Shown one piece after another: positions 1-11,442 of a DNA stretch of 64,000 nt. The notes beneath the pieces were generated by a model. It did no database searches, was not told where the DNA came from, and saw nothing but the letters and a program-made list of their open reading frames with translations. A program made the translations under genes and the position numbers. The stretch is taken from the NCBI GenBank assembly GCA_949296645.1, contig CASFPH010000004.1, forward strand, positions 1-64,000. Reading direction: 5' to 3'. The number at the start of each line of letters is the position of its first letter. The stretch's first letter is position 1. The DNA is from an uncultured Bacteroidales bacterium. GTDB taxonomy: Bacteria; Bacteroidota; Bacteroidia; Bacteroidales; UBA932.

Positions 1-352
<352 letters not shown>

Positions 353-393
353 TAAGCGGATAATGAACCGCAATAGGTAGCTGCCAATTTACA

Positions 394-432
394 GGGAGGA
401 TCGCAGAGTATTGCGGCCCTCCCTTTTTTTTT
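394..432 (+). terminator. Rho-independent terminator of the rRNA operon
   Basis: GGGAGG (394-399) pairs with CCCTCC (417-422), an inner CGCA/TGCG segment extends the stem, and a run of nine T follows at 424-432. It sits about 40 bases after the 23S end and 10 bases before the pabA start codon, so it closes the rRNA operon without a 5S gene in between. Confidence 0.85.
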
Positions 433-442
433 GTAAGTTTGT

Positions 443-1009
443 ATGATACTTATAATTGATAATTTCGATTCGTTTACGTATAATATAGTGAACCAGCTTC
501 ATTTTCTGACAGATGAGGATATTGAAGTCGTGTCTTATGACTGTCTGCATCAGGCATCTCCGGATAAGGCAGATTATATTATTTTTTCTCCTGGCCCTTC
601 CCATCCTTCCGATTATCCTCTCCTGTATGATTTGTTGCAGGAATATTGCGGACGAAAACCTATTCTTGGAATCTGTTTGGGACATCAGATTATATGTTCG
701 GCATTCGGGTCGGACGTCTACAGATTGGGTAAAGTCTACCATGGTGTTCCTTCGCTGCTGGATACGGATCCGGAGTCGGTGCTTTTTAGAAACATGTGCA
801 GTACGGTAGCAGGCAGGTATCATTCATGGGCAGTTACAGAACCTGAAGGTTTGAAAGTTACGGCACGCGATTCATCAGGAATTGTTATGGCCGCGGAATC
901 TGTTTCCATGAAACTCTTTACGGTGCAGTTTCATCCGGAGTCGATAATCTCGGCTGACGGGAATCGCATTTTGGAAAATTTTTTGAAATATGGCCATGAA
1001 ATATTGTGA
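443..1009 (+). CDS. pabA: Aminodeoxychorismate synthase, glutamine amidotransferase subunit
   Basis: Class I glutamine amidotransferase that hydrolyses glutamine and passes ammonia to the chorismate-binding subunit. The 188-residue length is normal for PabA/TrpG. Visible motifs are the N-terminal DNFDSFTYN, the nucleophile loop GICLGHQ with Cys78, and QFHPES with His164 and Glu166, which completes the triad. The next gene is a PabB-type subunit that overlaps it by 20 bases, and pabC follows, so the product is assigned to 4-aminobenzoate (folate) rather than tryptophan synthesis. TrpG-like subunits can serve both pathways, and no trp genes are in view. The ATG lies 10 bases after the rRNA terminator, and no convincing promoter is visible. 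Confidence 0.93.
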   Translation: MILIIDNFDSFTYNIVNQLHFLTDEDIEVVSYDCLHQASPDKADYIIFSPGPSHPSDYPLLYDLLQEYCGRKPILGICLGHQIICSAFGSDVYRLGKVYHGVPSLLDTDPESVLFRNMCSTVAGRYHSWAVTEPEGLKVTARDSSGIVMAAESVSMKLFTVQFHPESIISADGNRILENFLKYGHEIL

Positions 1010-1985
1010 TTCGCATTCTTTGATTTCCCGAATAAACTCATTTTCTTCTTCTGGAAAAAAATTTGCAGTATTCATAGATTTTGCTGCTGAGGGAGGGTAT
1101 ATTTTGACTCCCGAGCAGATGAAGGAAGGTAAGGTGTCTTTTTCAATCCGTGGAGTCGAATTAGGGTATGAACTCAAAGGACCGGCACTTCGTCCGGAAA
1201 AGACGGTATATGCTTTTCCTTCATTCGAGGATTATTCGAAATCCTTTTCGGTTGTTTCCGATGCAATATCGCGCGGCGATACTTACCTTTTAAATCTGAC
1301 GTCGAGATCAGAAACAGTTTTTTCCTCAGGTACTCCTGGGGACCTATATGCTGTTTCTGATGCTCTATATAAGGCATATTTTCCGGGCAAGTTCATTTTT
1401 CATTCTCCTGAAACCTTTATAAGAATAAAGGACGGTCGCATATCGGCATTTCCCATGAAAGGAACTTTCAGATATTCTCCGGAAAAGATGACTTATGAGG
1501 ATGCGTCTGCCGTGCTTATGTCGGATGAAAAGGAATTGTACGAGCATTATACCATTGTCGATCTTTTGCGAAATGATCTGGCTATGGTTTCAAAAAAAGT
1601 AAAAGTAGACAGGTTCAGGTATGTTGATATGCTGAAGGCCGGCAATGATATAATATTGCAGACAAGCTCAGAAATATCCGGCGTCCTGGATCTGGATTGG
1701 AAATCATCTCTTGGAAATCTGCTTTTCAAGTTGCTCCCTGCAGGAAGCGTTACAGGTGCTCCAAAGAAAAAGACGGTAGAGATAATCAGGGCGGCTGAAC
1801 CGTTTGATCGCGGTTATTATACCGGAATATGCGGATATTTTGACGGTGAATCCTTTGATTCTGCGGTCATGATAAGATTGACTGATATTACAGGAAACAG
1901 ATATTTTTATCATAGCGGTGGAGGTATTACCTTTATGAGCAAGCTGGAGTCTGAATACGGGGAACTGAAGGCAAAAGTATATTGA
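990..1985 (+). CDS. pabB: Aminodeoxychorismate synthase, chorismate-binding subunit
   Basis: Converts chorismate plus ammonia to 4-amino-4-deoxychorismate in the cytoplasm. It has 331 residues, shorter than TrpE or E. coli PabB (about 450-520), so it is essentially the catalytic chorismate-binding domain with a short N-terminal part. Core motifs are DLLRNDL, LLPAGSVTGAPK and GICGYFDG, and a GGGIT...ES-EY-EL segment near the C terminus. FPMKGT places Lys157 where PabB enzymes carry the active-site lysine and anthranilate synthases have alanine, which supports PabB over TrpE. It overlaps pabA by 20 bases (14 if the second ATG at 996 is used), so the two are probably translationally coupled. Confidence 0.92.
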   Translation: MAMKYCDSHSLISRINSFSSSGKKFAVFIDFAAEGGYILTPEQMKEGKVSFSIRGVELGYELKGPALRPEKTVYAFPSFEDYSKSFSVVSDAISRGDTYLLNLTSRSETVFSSGTPGDLYAVSDALYKAYFPGKFIFHSPETFIRIKDGRISAFPMKGTFRYSPEKMTYEDASAVLMSDEKELYEHYTIVDLLRNDLAMVSKKVKVDRFRYVDMLKAGNDIILQTSSEISGVLDLDWKSSLGNLLFKLLPAGSVTGAPKKKTVEIIRAAEPFDRGYYTGICGYFDGESFDSAVMIRLTDITGNRYFYHSGGGITFMSKLESEYGELKAKVY

Positions 1986-2010
1986 TTTCTAACTTGTATA
2001 ACGTTTGAAG

Positions 2011-2649
2011 ATGTTCATAGAGTCGATAAAGCTGCTTGACGGCTATGCATATAATCTTGATCTGCACCAGCGGAGAGTGGACAGGACAGCGGAATTTTTC
2101 GGAATATCTCTGACGGAACGACCTGTTCTGTCAGAAATTCTGAACACGGGGATGTTCTGTCCGAAGACGGGCTTGTATAAGTTGCGGGTAGAATGGGGCG
2201 GCGGTAAGACGGTAGTCGCTACAGTGCCGTATGAGAGACGGGTCATAAAAAAGGTGGCATTGATAGAAGATGACAGTCTAGATTATAGTTTCAAGTTTTC
2301 CGACAGATCAATCTTTCCGTTACCGTCGGATTATTTGTCGGATGAAGTTATTATAGTGAAGGGGAAAATGATTACAGACAGCACTTTTTCGAATCTGTGC
2401 TTTTATGACGGAAAGGAATGGTTTACTCCCGAAAAACCTCTGTTGGACGGTACAAAAAGACGCGAGCTGACCGCTTCCGGTCTTATAGGCCCGCGTCATA
2501 TATCGGTTGATGATATCTGCAAATATACACGCATATCTTTCATAAATGCCATGAACGGACTTGAAGACATGCAGTACAGCTTCAGATTCGAAGATAGAGG
2601 AATGTCTTTTCCGGTGGTAGGGGTTCTTTATTTATACCATTCTTTATAA
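2011..2649 (+). CDS. pabC: 4-amino-4-deoxychorismate lyase (class IV aminotransferase fold)
   Basis: PLP enzyme that splits aminodeoxychorismate into 4-aminobenzoate and pyruvate, the last step of the pabABC cluster. The protein is short, about 212 residues. Class IV hallmarks are an FKFSDRS segment whose lysine (about residue 95) is the likely PLP anchor, and ITDSTFSNLCFYDG, which resembles the E/D-x-(T/S)-x-x-N cofactor loop. I chose the ATG at 2011; a TTG at 2005 would add two residues. Context with pabA and pabB favours lyase over the related D-amino-acid or branched-chain aminotransferases. Its 3' end overlaps the convergent carbonic-anhydrase-like gene by 22 bases. Confidence 0.82.
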   Translation: MFIESIKLLDGYAYNLDLHQRRVDRTAEFFGISLTERPVLSEILNTGMFCPKTGLYKLRVEWGGGKTVVATVPYERRVIKKVALIEDDSLDYSFKFSDRSIFPLPSDYLSDEVIIVKGKMITDSTFSNLCFYDGKEWFTPEKPLLDGTKRRELTASGLIGPRHISVDDICKYTRISFINAMNGLEDMQYSFRFEDRGMSFPVVGVLYLYHSL

Positions 2650-3140
2650 AGCATGTATCCCTGCGCGTTTTTGTGTGCGGCTTCCCCTACGGCATCAGAT
2701 CCGTCTTTAACTTTCTTGGCCGGAACGCCGGCGTATACGCCGGGTTCAAGTATACTGTTGCTCAGAACTACTGCTCCGGCTGCAATTATCGTGTTGTCAG
2801 GAATCACTGCATTGTCCATGAGAATAGCTCCCATACCAACAAGTACATTATTACCTATTTTTGCACCATGTATGATGGCATTGTGTCCTACGGATACGTC
2901 GTTTCCGATTTCTACTATAGATCTGTTGTACAGTGTGTGCAGTACGGCACCGTCCTGAATGTTGACTCTGTCTCCTATTCTTATTGTATTTACATCACCT
3001 CTGAGGACTGCGGAGTACCATATGCTGCAGTCTTCTCCTATTGTAACATCGCCTATTATCACAGCGTTTTCCGCAATGAAAGTATTTTTGCCTATAGAGG
3101 GCTCTTTTCCTCTTAGAGGTCTTATTATAGGTTCGCTCAT
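2628..3140 (-). CDS. Gamma-carbonic-anhydrase-like hexapeptide-repeat protein
   Basis: 170-residue left-handed beta-helix protein built of hexapeptide repeats such as IIGDVTIGEDCSIW and IVEIGNDVSVGHNAII. Three histidines in the gamma-carbonic-anhydrase pattern are present: His68 (VLHT), His86 (VGHN) and His91 (IIHG), which would bind the metal between subunits of a trimer. Related YrdA/PaaY-type proteins share this pattern and often lack measurable hydratase activity, so the enzymatic role is not certain. The gene lies downstream of rpoC on the same strand behind a terminator, and its end runs 22 bases into the convergent pabC. Confidence 0.85.
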   Translation of the reverse strand: MSEPIIRPLRGKEPSIGKNTFIAENAVIIGDVTIGEDCSIWYSAVLRGDVNTIRIGDRVNIQDGAVLHTLYNRSIVEIGNDVSVGHNAIIHGAKIGNNVLVGMGAILMDNAVIPDNTIIAAGAVVLSNSILEPGVYAGVPAKKVKDGSDAVGEAAHKNAQGYMLYKEWYK

Positions 3141-3151
3141 AGTATATGATT

Positions 3152-3191
3152 TAAATTAAAACAATGGGGAAGGGCTTTTCGCCTTTCCCCA
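3152..3191 (-). terminator. Terminator after rpoC
   Basis: On the minus strand TGGGGAAAGGC pairs with GCCCTTCCCCA (one A-C mismatch) around a GAAAA loop at 3165-3191, followed by TTGTTTTAATTT. It lies 26 bases after the rpoC stop and would end the long tRNA-tuf-rpl-rpo transcript before the carbonic-anhydrase-like gene. Confidence 0.75.
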
Positions 3192-3216
3192 TTTGTCGTT
3201 AAGTATAAGCATTATG

Positions 3217-6200
3217 CTATTGATTCTTCTTTGATGAAGCTTTTGCCATCTTCTGGTAGTCGTCCATGGATGCCACGATAATCTTGTCGTATTCTCTGGC
3301 TCCCGTACCTGCAGGAATGAGATGTCCGCAGATTACATTTTCCTTAAGACCTTCAAGTGTATCGGTCTTTCCGTAAATTGCGGCTTCTCCGAGGACTTTT
3401 GTAGTTTCCTGGAATGATGCTGCCGACATGAAACTGTTCGTCCTCAAGGCGGCACGCGTAATTCCCTGCAGAATCTGGTTTGAAGTTGCAGGAATAGCAT
3501 CCCTTGCTTCCACCAGCTTGAGATCCTGTCTTTTCAATGTAGAGTTGACTTCTCTCAGTTTCCTTACGGTAACAATCTGTCCAGGTCGCAGTTCCTGTGA
3601 ATCTCCTGCGTCAAGAACTACTTTCTTGTCCCAGATATTGTCGTTTTCCTGCATGAATTCCCATTTGTCAACCAATTGTTCAGGAAGGAATTTCGTATCG
3701 CCGGGATCTACGATTTCCACTTTTCTCATCATCTGTCTTACTATGATTTCAAAGTGTTTGTCGTTGATCTTTACACCCTGCATTCTGTAGACTTCCTGAA
3801 TTTCGTTCACAATGTATTCCTGAACTTTTGTAGGACCTTGTATTGCGAGGATATCTGCTGGTGAAACAGCTCCTTCGGACAGAGGCATACCTGCTCTTAT
3901 ATAGTCGTTTTCCTGGACAAGTATCTGTTTTGACAGAGGTACGAGGTATTTCTTTTCTTCTCCGGTTTTGGATTTGATGATGATTTCCCTGTTCCCTCTT
4001 TTTATCTTGCCCATGATGACTTCTCCGTTTATTTCGGATACGATAGCAGGGTTGGACGGATTTCTTGCTTCAAACAGTTCGGTAACTCTCGGGAGACCTC
4101 CTGTGATATCTCCGGATTTTCCAATTGCTCTCGGTATCTTGACCAGAACGTCTCCAGCCTTGACCTTCTGTCCGTTTTCGACCATTATATGGGCTCCGAC
4201 AGGTAGATTGTACTGTTTGAGTTCGTTCTTGTCATTGTCGAGTATTCTGATTGTAGGATTCTTGGATTTATCACGCGATTCGATGATAACCTTTTCCCTG
4301 TGCATAGAATATTCATCTGCAGCTTCCTCTCTGTATGTGACACCTTCGATAAGACTGTCGAATGCGATTTTACCGCCTATTTCTGAGATTGTAACGGCGT
4401 TGTATGCGTCCCATTCGCAGATAACATCTCCTTTCTTGACAGTTGCACCGTTCTTGAAATAAAGTGTCGATCCATAAGGAACATCATGTTGAGACAGTGT
4501 TATGCCTGTATTGACATCAACTATCTTCATTTCTGCGGTACGTCCTATGACAATGTCGTTGTTGAGACCGTCGTCACCTTCCTTGACGATTGTCCTGAGT
4601 TCTTCGAATTCAAGCCTACCGTCATATCTTGCCACAATTTCATTTTCAGAAGCAATGCTTGATGCCGTACCTCCGACGTGGAATGTACGCAGAGTAAGCT
4701 GAGTACCTGGCTCTCCGATTGACTGTGCTGCAATGACACCAACCACTTCCCCTTTTTCAACCATACGCCCTGTAGCAAGGTTTCTTCCGTAACATTTTGC
4801 ACATACTCCTTTTTTGGATTCGCATGTAAGCACGGATCTTATTTCGACCTGTTCTATAGGCAGCTTTTCTATGAGGGCAGCGATGTCTTCTGTTATTTCT
4901 TCTCCTGCAGATAGTATTAGTTCTCCTGTCAGAGGATTGTATATGTCATGTACGGAGGTTCTACCAAGAATCCTGTCGTAGAGGGATTCTACTATTTCAT
5001 CTTTGTTCTTGATTGCAGTTGCAATCAGACCTCTGAGTGTTCCACAGTCTTCTTCGTTTATTATGACGTCATGCGATACGTCAACAAGTCGTCTTGTCAG
5101 GTAACCTGCGTCAGCTGTCTTAAGCGCCGTATCGGCAAGACCCTTTCTCGCACCGTGTGTTGAAATGAAGTATTCGAGAACCGAAAGACCTTCCTTGAAG
5201 TTTGAAAGGATAGGGTTTTCGATAATCTCAGCACCGGTAGAGCCTGATTTTTGAGGCTTTGCCATCAAACCACGCATACCGCAAAGCTGTCTGATCTGTT
5301 CCTTTGATCCGCGGGCTCCTGAGTGAAGCATCATGTAGACAGGATTGAATCCCTGATTGTCATTTGCAATCTGCTTCTCGACTATGTTCGTCAGTCTGGA
5401 GTTGGTGTTTGTCCAGACGTCGATTATCTGGTTGTATCTTTCATTGTTGGTGATAAGACCCATGTTGAAACTTGACATGATCGATTCAACGGCCTTGTAT
5501 CCGTCTTCAACCAGTTTTTCCTTTTCAGCAGGTATTATCACGTCTCCAAGATTGAATGAAAGTCCTCCCTTGAATGCCATCTGGTAACCAATTTCCTTGA
5601 TATCGTCGAGGAATTGTGCGGTTCTTGCGACACCTGAAACTTTCAGCACATCTCCGATGATGTCCCTGAGGGATTTTTTCGTCAGGATTGTGTTTATATA
5701 GCCTACTTCAGGCGGAACAACCTGATTGAACAGAATACGTCCGGCAGTAGTCTTCACCATCTCGTAGCCTTTGCTAAGATCGGTCGCATCCTTTGGAAGT
5801 CTTACGGATATTTCGGCATGGAGGTCAAGTCTTTTCTCATTGTATGCAATGATTACCTCTTCCGGTCCGTAGAATTTCATACCTTCTCCCTTGCTGCCCT
5901 GTCTCGGTTTTGTTATGTAGTACAGACCGAGCACCATGTCCTGGGACGGAACTGTGATAGGTGCTCCGTTGGCAGGATTAAGGATATTGTGTGATCCTAT
6001 CATCAGCAGCTGTGCTTCCAGTATCGCGGCATTTCCGAGAGGCAGATGGACTGCCATCTGGTCACCGTCGAAGTCGGCGTTGAATGCAGTACAAGCAAGC
6101 GGATGGAGCTGTATGGCCTTTCCTTCTATCATTTTTGGTTGGAATGCCTGGATACCCAGTCTGTGAAGGGTAGGGGCACGGTTCAAGAGAACTGGATGTC

Positions 6201-7488
6201 CCTTCATTACATTTTCAAGAATATCCCATATTACCGGGTCTTTCCTGTCCACGATTTTCTTTGCGGATTTTACTGTCTTTACTATACCCCTTTCTATGAG
6301 TTTCCTTATGATGAACGGTTTGTAAAGTTCCGCTGCCATGAATTTCGGAAGACCGCATTCGTGCATCTTGAGCTCAGGGCCTACGACGATTACAGAACGT
6401 GCAGAGTAGTCGACACGTTTACCGAGCAGATTCTGACGGAAACGTCCCTGTTTCCCTTTAAGGCTGTCGGACAGTGATTTGAGAGTCCTGTTCGCTTCAG
6501 TCTTAACTGCATTCGATTTTCTTGAATTGTCGAACAGTGAATCTACAGCTTCCTGAAGCATACGTTTTTCGTTTCTCAAAATTACTTCAGGCGCCTTTAT
6601 CTCGATCAGTCTTTTCAGTCGGTTGTTACGTATTATGACTCTTCTGTAGAGGTCGTTAAGGTCGGATGTGGCAAACCTTCCCCCGTCCAGAGGCACAAGA
6701 GGCCTGAGTTCAGGCGGAATAACAGGAATGACTTTGAGTATCATCCATTCCGGCTTGTTTATATCTTTTGATTCCCTGAATGCTTCGACAACGCTGAGTC
6801 TCTTGAGTGCTTCAGCTTTTCTCTGCTGTGATGTTTCTGTTTCTGTCTTGTGTCTCAGATCGTAAGACAGTTCATCCAGATCGATTCTGCACAACAGTTC
6901 GTAAATGGCTTCAGCGCCCATGCTTGCCATGAATTTGTTTGGATCACTGTCTTCAAGTGACTGGTTGTCTTTAGGCAGATTGTCGAGTATTTCGAGATAT
7001 TCGTCTTCGGTTAGAAGATCCATGGCCTTTATACCTGCTTCCCCTGCTATTCCAGGCTGGATTACCACATATCTTTCATAATATATGATAGATTCAAGTT
7101 TCTTCGCCGGAATACCGAGCAGATAACCTATTTTGTTTGGAGTGGATTTGAAGTACCAGATATGGGCAACAGGTACTGTAAGCGTAATGTGCCCCATCCT
7201 TTCTCTTCTGACTTTCTTCTCGGTCACTTCAACGCCGCACCTGTCACAGATGATTCCCTTGTATCTTATCCTTTTGTATTTTCCGCAGTGACATTCATAA
7301 TCTTTGGACGGGCCGAATATACGTTCGCAGAACAGACCGTCGCGTTCCGGCTTGTATGTCCTGTAGTTTACTGTCTCCGGCTTAAGGACTTCTCCAGAGG
7401 AGCGTTCGAGTATCTCCTCCGGGGAAGCAAGTCCTATGCTGATACGGTTGAAATTGCTTTTAACCTTTAAATCCTTTTTAAAAGACAT
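3217..7488 (-). CDS. rpoC: DNA-directed RNA polymerase subunit beta'
   Basis: Catalytic largest subunit of RNA polymerase, 1423 residues, full length for the phylum. The N-terminal zinc site is CHCGK...CDRCG (Cys66, 68, 81, 84). The catalytic Mg-binding loop NADFDGDQ is at 470-477. The bridge-helix/trigger-loop region ([28 protein letters not shown]) and the second zinc site ([13 protein letters not shown]) are all present. It starts 33 bases after rpoB, the standard rpoBC arrangement, and ends before a hairpin terminator. Nothing unusual was noticed. Confidence 0.98.
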   Translation of the reverse strand: MSFKKDLKVKSNFNRISIGLASPEEILERSSGEVLKPETVNYRTYKPERDGLFCERIFGPSKDYECHCGKYKRIRYKGIICDRCGVEVTEKKVRRERMGHITLTVPVAHIWYFKSTPNKIGYLLGIPAKKLESIIYYERYVVIQPGIAGEAGIKAMDLLTEDEYLEILDNLPKDNQSLEDSDPNKFMASMGAEAIYELLCRIDLDELSYDLRHKTETETSQQRKAEALKRLSVVEAFRESKDINKPEWMILKVIPVIPPELRPLVPLDGGRFATSDLNDLYRRVIIRNNRLKRLIEIKAPEVILRNEKRMLQEAVDSLFDNSRKSNAVKTEANRTLKSLSDSLKGKQGRFRQNLLGKRVDYSARSVIVVGPELKMHECGLPKFMAAELYKPFIIRKLIERGIVKTVKSAKKIVDRKDPVIWDILENVMKGHPVLLNRAPTLHRLGIQAFQPKMIEGKAIQLHPLACTAFNADFDGDQMAVHLPLGNAAILEAQLLMIGSHNILNPANGAPITVPSQDMVLGLYYITKPRQGSKGEGMKFYGPEEVIIAYNEKRLDLHAEISVRLPKDATDLSKGYEMVKTTAGRILFNQVVPPEVGYINTILTKKSLRDIIGDVLKVSGVARTAQFLDDIKEIGYQMAFKGGLSFNLGDVIIPAEKEKLVEDGYKAVESIMSSFNMGLITNNERYNQIIDVWTNTNSRLTNIVEKQIANDNQGFNPVYMMLHSGARGSKEQIRQLCGMRGLMAKPQKSGSTGAEIIENPILSNFKEGLSVLEYFISTHGARKGLADTALKTADAGYLTRRLVDVSHDVIINEEDCGTLRGLIATAIKNKDEIVESLYDRILGRTSVHDIYNPLTGELILSAGEEITEDIAALIEKLPIEQVEIRSVLTCESKKGVCAKCYGRNLATGRMVEKGEVVGVIAAQSIGEPGTQLTLRTFHVGGTASSIASENEIVARYDGRLEFEELRTIVKEGDDGLNNDIVIGRTAEMKIVDVNTGITLSQHDVPYGSTLYFKNGATVKKGDVICEWDAYNAVTISEIGGKIAFDSLIEGVTYREEAADEYSMHREKVIIESRDKSKNPTIRILDNDKNELKQYNLPVGAHIMVENGQKVKAGDVLVKIPRAIGKSGDITGGLPRVTELFEARNPSNPAIVSEINGEVIMGKIKRGNREIIIKSKTGEEKKYLVPLSKQILVQENDYIRAGMPLSEGAVSPADILAIQGPTKVQEYIVNEIQEVYRMQGVKINDKHFEIIVRQMMRKVEIVDPGDTKFLPEQLVDKWEFMQENDNIWDKKVVLDAGDSQELRPGQIVTVRKLREVNSTLKRQDLKLVEARDAIPATSNQILQGITRAALRTNSFMSAASFQETTKVLGEAAIYGKTDTLEGLKENVICGHLIPAGTGAREYDKIIVASMDDYQKMAKASSKKNQ

Positions 7489-7521
7489 ATTTCTAATTTT
7501 TCAGATTATCAATTATTTGAA

Positions 7522-10500
7522 TTAATCCAAGTTGACACTCAGACCCAGACCTCTAAGTTCATGCAGGAGCACGTTGAGAGATTCAGGTATGCCAGGTGCC
7601 GGCATAGGATCTCCTTTCACGATTGCTTCGTATGCCCTTGAGCGGCCTACAACATCATCTGATTTGATGGTCAGAATCTCCTGAAGTATGTTGGCAGCGC
7701 CGAATGCTTCAAGTGCCCATACCTCCATTTCCCCGAATCTCTGTCCTCCGAATTGAGCCTTACCTCCAAGAGGCTGCTGGGTTATCAGGGAATAAGGTCC
7801 TATTGAACGTGCATGCATCTTGTCATCAACCATGTGACCGAGTTTGATCATATAGGTCACACCCACTGTAGCAGGCTGGTCGAAGAGTTCTCCGGTACCA
7901 CCGTCCCTGAGGTATGTCCTTCCGTATTTAGGAAGTCCTGCCTTGTCGGTGTAATCGCATATGTCTTCAAGAGATGCTCCGTCGAAGATAGGGGTGCTGA
8001 ATTTCACACCGAGTTCTTTTCCGGCCCATCCGAGAACAGCTTCATATATCTGTCCAAGGTTCATTCGTGATGGCACACCAAGCGGATTAAGCACAATGTC
8101 CACTGTCGTACCATCTTCAAGGAACGGCATGTCTTCGTCCCTTACGACTTTTGCAACGATACCTTTGTTACCGTGTCTACCGGCCATTTTGTCTCCTACA
8201 CGTATCTTTCTCTTTTTGGCAATGTAAACTTTGGCAAGCTGCATTATTCCGTTAGGAAGTTCGTCACCGATGGTAAGGTTATATTTGATCCTCTTAAGTT
8301 CGGCATCGTATTCCTTATGTGTTATCAGGTAGTTGTTAATCAGACTCTTTATCAGATCATTGAGATGTTCGTCTTCCGTCCAGTGCGTAGGATTGACGTT
8401 CTCATAATCGATTGAATTCAGGTCATATTGAACAAGCGGTTCTCCCTTTGGAATCAGTTCTACACCATACAGATCCGAAACTCCGTTGCTGCTCTTGTCC
8501 TTTACAAGGGTTTTGAGCTTGTCAAGGAAGAGTTCCCTTAGAGCTCCGGCCTTCAGATTAAAGTTATCTTCAGCTTCCTGGACTTTCGATTTGGAAGTAA
8601 GCTTGCCTTTCTTTCCTGTTTCCTTTGTAACCTTTGAGAAGAGTCTCTTGTCGATTACCGTACCTGACAAGGATGGAGAAGCCTTCAGAGATGCATCCTT
8701 TACGTCTCCTGCCTTGTCTCCGAATATTGCTCTCAGGAGTTTTTCTTCCGGAGATGGGTCGCTTTCTCCCTTAGGCGTTATCTTTCCTATCAGGATATCT
8801 CCAGGTTCGATGTTGGCGCCTATCCTTATAATACCGTTTTCATCAAGGTCTTTTGTCGCTTCTTCACTCACGTTAGGTATGTCTGACGTGAGTTCTTCCA
8901 TTCCTCGTTTTGTGTCGCGTACTTCCATTATGTATTCGTCTACATGTATGGAAGTGAATATGTCTTCGCGTATGATCCTTTCCGACAGAACAATCGCATC
9001 CTCAAAGTTATATCCTTTCCATGGCATGTATGCGACTTTCAGGTTTCTTCCGAGTGCGAGTTCACCCATCTGGGTACCGTAGCCTTCAGTAAGTATTTGC
9101 CCCTTGGTAACTCTCTGTCCTCTTCTGACAATCGGTTTGAGGTGTATTGAGGTACTCTGGTTTGTCTTTCTGTAGAGTGGCAGCTTGTATACCGTAACAT
9201 CCGGTTCAAAGCTTACGAACTTTTCTTCATCTGTCCTGTCGTACCGTATGTGTATTTCCCTTGCATCTACATATACGATTTCTCCGTTTCCCCTTGCCTG
9301 TATCTGTGTTCTCGAATCTTTAGCTACGGCTCCTTCAAGACCAGTACCTACAATCGGAGCTTCAGGCCTTACAAGTGGAACGGCCTGTCTCATCATGTTG
9401 GATCCCATGAGGGCACGGTTGGCGTCGTCATGTTCCAGGAATGGAATAAGCGATGCTGCGATTGAAGCGATCTGGTTAGGTGCTACGTCCATCAGATGCA
9501 CTTCGTCCCTTCCTACAACAGGATAATCCGCTTCGTAACGGCATTTGATTCTTTCGTCCAGAATATATCCCGAATCGTCAATCCTGACGTTTGCCTGAGC
9601 TACCATCTTGTCTTCTTCTTCTTCTGCGCTCATGTAAACGCATCCTTCAGGACTTAGATCCACAACTCCGTTGTTGACTTTTCTGTACGGGGTTTCAATG
9701 AATCCGAGTTCGTTGATCCTTGCGTATACGCACAGTGATGAAATAAGACCGATGTTAGGTCCTTCAGGAGTTTCGATAGGACAAAGTCTTCCATAGTGGG
9801 TATAGTGCACGTCCCTGACTTCGAATCCGGCTCTGTCCCTTGACAATCCTCCAGGACCGAGAGCCGACAGACGTCTCTTGTGGGTCATTTCTGCAAGAGG
9901 GTTTGTCTGATCCATGAACTGGGACAGCTGACTTGTTCCGAAGAACGAGTTGATAACTGAAGAAAGAGTCTTCGCATTTATAAGATCTATAGGTGTGAAC
10001 ACTTCGTTGTCCCTTACGTTCATTCTTTCCCTGATGGTTCTGGCCATTCTGGAAAGTCCTACGCTGAACTGATTGGCAAGCTGTTCACCTACAGTCCTTA
10101 TCCTTCTGTTGCTCAAGTGGTCGATATCGTCAACAACTGCCTTCGAGTTTATCAGCTGTATGAGATATCGGATGATGGCAATTATGTCTGCTTTTGTCAG
10201 AACCCTTACGTCTGCCGGCGTGTCGAGATTCAGTTTTCTGTTCAATCTGAATCTTCCCACTTCCCCGAGGTCATATCTCTTGTCGGAGAAGAAGAGCTTG
10301 TCTATGACATCTCTTGCTGTAGCCTCATCAGGTGGTTCCGAGTTTCTCAATTGCCTGTATGTATAGAATATGGCTTCTTTTTCAGAGTTGCACTGGTCTT
10401 TCTGCAATGTGTTGTGTATGATTGCGAAGTCGCTTGTATTCGCGTCTTCCTTGTGCAGAAGTATAGTGCTTACTCCTGAATCTATAATATCGTCAATCTG

Positions 10501-11340
10501 ATCTTCTTCCAATATCGTTTCACGATCAACGATTACTTCGTTTCTTTCAATGTATACAACCTCTCCGGTATCCTCATCCACGAAGTCTTCGTTCCATGTT
10601 TTAAGGACTCTGGCTGCCAGTTTGCTTCCAACATGCTTTTTCAGGTTGGCTTTGGTGACCTTTATTTCGTTGGCCAGTCCGAATATGTCCAGAATATCCT
10701 TATCGCTTTCATATCCGATGGCTCTGAGCAGAGTTGTGACAGGCAATTTTTTCTTCCTGTCTATATATGCGTACATGACATTGTTTATGTCAGTGGCGAA
10801 TTCTATCCATGAGCCCTTGAAAGGTATTATTCTCGCTGAATACAGTTTTGTACCGTTGGCATGCATGCTTTGTCCGAAAAACACGCCCGGTGATCTGTGA
10901 AGCTGGGATACGACTATTCTTTCCGAACCATTTATTATGAAAGTTCCCTTCGGGGTCATGTAAGGGATGGTTCCAAGGTAGACATCCTGAATGACAGTGT
11001 CGAAATCTTCGTGTTCAGGATCAGTGCAGTACAGTTTCAGTTTGGCTTTCAGTGGAACGCTATATGTCAGCCCTCTGTCAAGGCATTCATCCATTGAATA
11101 GCGCGGCGGATCTATGAAATAATCTATGAATTCCAGTACAAAATTGTTTCTGGTATCAGTGATGGGGAAGGTCTCCTGAAAAACCTTGAAAAGCCCTTCA
11201 TTAACTCTTTTTTCTGCTGTTGTATCCAGCTGGAAGAAATCCTTGAAGGATTTTAGCTGAACTTCCAAGAAATCTGGGTATTCCAGAAGTGACTTTGAAG
11301 TCGCGAATGTAATCCGCTGATTATTTGTGTTTTGCGACAT
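7522..11340 (-). CDS. rpoB: DNA-directed RNA polymerase subunit beta
   Basis: Second catalytic-core subunit of RNA polymerase. The frame extends upstream to 11397, but the start is placed at the ATG at 11338-11340 (N terminus [12 protein letters not shown]). That gives 1272 residues and matches Bacteroides-type RpoB; the extra 19 codons fall in an attenuator-like hairpin. The rifampicin region reads [20 protein letters not shown] then LSALGPGGL, with the sensitive-type Asp, His and Ser at the positions of E. coli 516, 526 and 531, so no classic resistance change is visible. The C-terminal clamp motif [20 protein letters not shown] is intact. It is followed by rpoC. Confidence 0.97.
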   Translation of the reverse strand: MSQNTNNQRITFATSKSLLEYPDFLEVQLKSFKDFFQLDTTAEKRVNEGLFKVFQETFPITDTRNNFVLEFIDYFIDPPRYSMDECLDRGLTYSVPLKAKLKLYCTDPEHEDFDTVIQDVYLGTIPYMTPKGTFIINGSERIVVSQLHRSPGVFFGQSMHANGTKLYSARIIPFKGSWIEFATDINNVMYAYIDRKKKLPVTTLLRAIGYESDKDILDIFGLANEIKVTKANLKKHVGSKLAARVLKTWNEDFVDEDTGEVVYIERNEVIVDRETILEEDQIDDIIDSGVSTILLHKEDANTSDFAIIHNTLQKDQCNSEKEAIFYTYRQLRNSEPPDEATARDVIDKLFFSDKRYDLGEVGRFRLNRKLNLDTPADVRVLTKADIIAIIRYLIQLINSKAVVDDIDHLSNRRIRTVGEQLANQFSVGLSRMARTIRERMNVRDNEVFTPIDLINAKTLSSVINSFFGTSQLSQFMDQTNPLAEMTHKRRLSALGPGGLSRDRAGFEVRDVHYTHYGRLCPIETPEGPNIGLISSLCVYARINELGFIETPYRKVNNGVVDLSPEGCVYMSAEEEEDKMVAQANVRIDDSGYILDERIKCRYEADYPVVGRDEVHLMDVAPNQIASIAASLIPFLEHDDANRALMGSNMMRQAVPLVRPEAPIVGTGLEGAVAKDSRTQIQARGNGEIVYVDAREIHIRYDRTDEEKFVSFEPDVTVYKLPLYRKTNQSTSIHLKPIVRRGQRVTKGQILTEGYGTQMGELALGRNLKVAYMPWKGYNFEDAIVLSERIIREDIFTSIHVDEYIMEVRDTKRGMEELTSDIPNVSEEATKDLDENGIIRIGANIEPGDILIGKITPKGESDPSPEEKLLRAIFGDKAGDVKDASLKASPSLSGTVIDKRLFSKVTKETGKKGKLTSKSKVQEAEDNFNLKAGALRELFLDKLKTLVKDKSSNGVSDLYGVELIPKGEPLVQYDLNSIDYENVNPTHWTEDEHLNDLIKSLINNYLITHKEYDAELKRIKYNLTIGDELPNGIMQLAKVYIAKKRKIRVGDKMAGRHGNKGIVAKVVRDEDMPFLEDGTTVDIVLNPLGVPSRMNLGQIYEAVLGWAGKELGVKFSTPIFDGASLEDICDYTDKAGLPKYGRTYLRDGGTGELFDQPATVGVTYMIKLGHMVDDKMHARSIGPYSLITQQPLGGKAQFGGQRFGEMEVWALEAFGAANILQEILTIKSDDVVGRSRAYEAIVKGDPMPAPGIPESLNVLLHELRGLGLSVNLD

Positions 11341-11368
11341 TGTTATAGGCTTGGTTGAAAATAAACTT

Positions 11369-11410
11369 AAAAAAACGACAAAAAGGTTTAGAGCCATGCG
11401 GCCCTAAACC
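11369..11410 (-). terminator. Attenuator-like hairpin between rplL and rpoB
   Basis: On the minus strand GGTTTAG pairs with CTAAACC, a C/A mismatch follows, then GGC pairs with GCC around a GCAT loop (11385-11410). TTTTTGTCGTTTTTTT comes next (down to 11369). It is 32 bases after the rplL stop and about 30 bases before the rpoB ATG, where E. coli has its partial rplL-rpoB terminator. It probably lowers polymerase-subunit expression relative to ribosomal proteins; that is inferred from position and structure. Confidence 0.7.
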
Positions 11411-11442
11411 TGAGAATAATTCTCTATTGGCGGGGATTGAGT

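Noticed and set aside
434-441. TAAGTTTG as the -7 box of pabA
   Set aside because: It ends one base before the pabA ATG, so a transcript starting 5-8 bases later would lack the start codon; there is also no -33 box. Likely chance.
2653-3159. Plus-strand open frames over the carbonic-anhydrase-like gene
   Set aside because: They are antisense shadows of a clear hexapeptide-repeat gene, with no recognisable product.
11341-11397. 19-codon N-terminal extension of rpoB
   Set aside because: It runs through the attenuator-like hairpin and does not resemble RpoB N termini; [12 protein letters not shown] at 11340 does.
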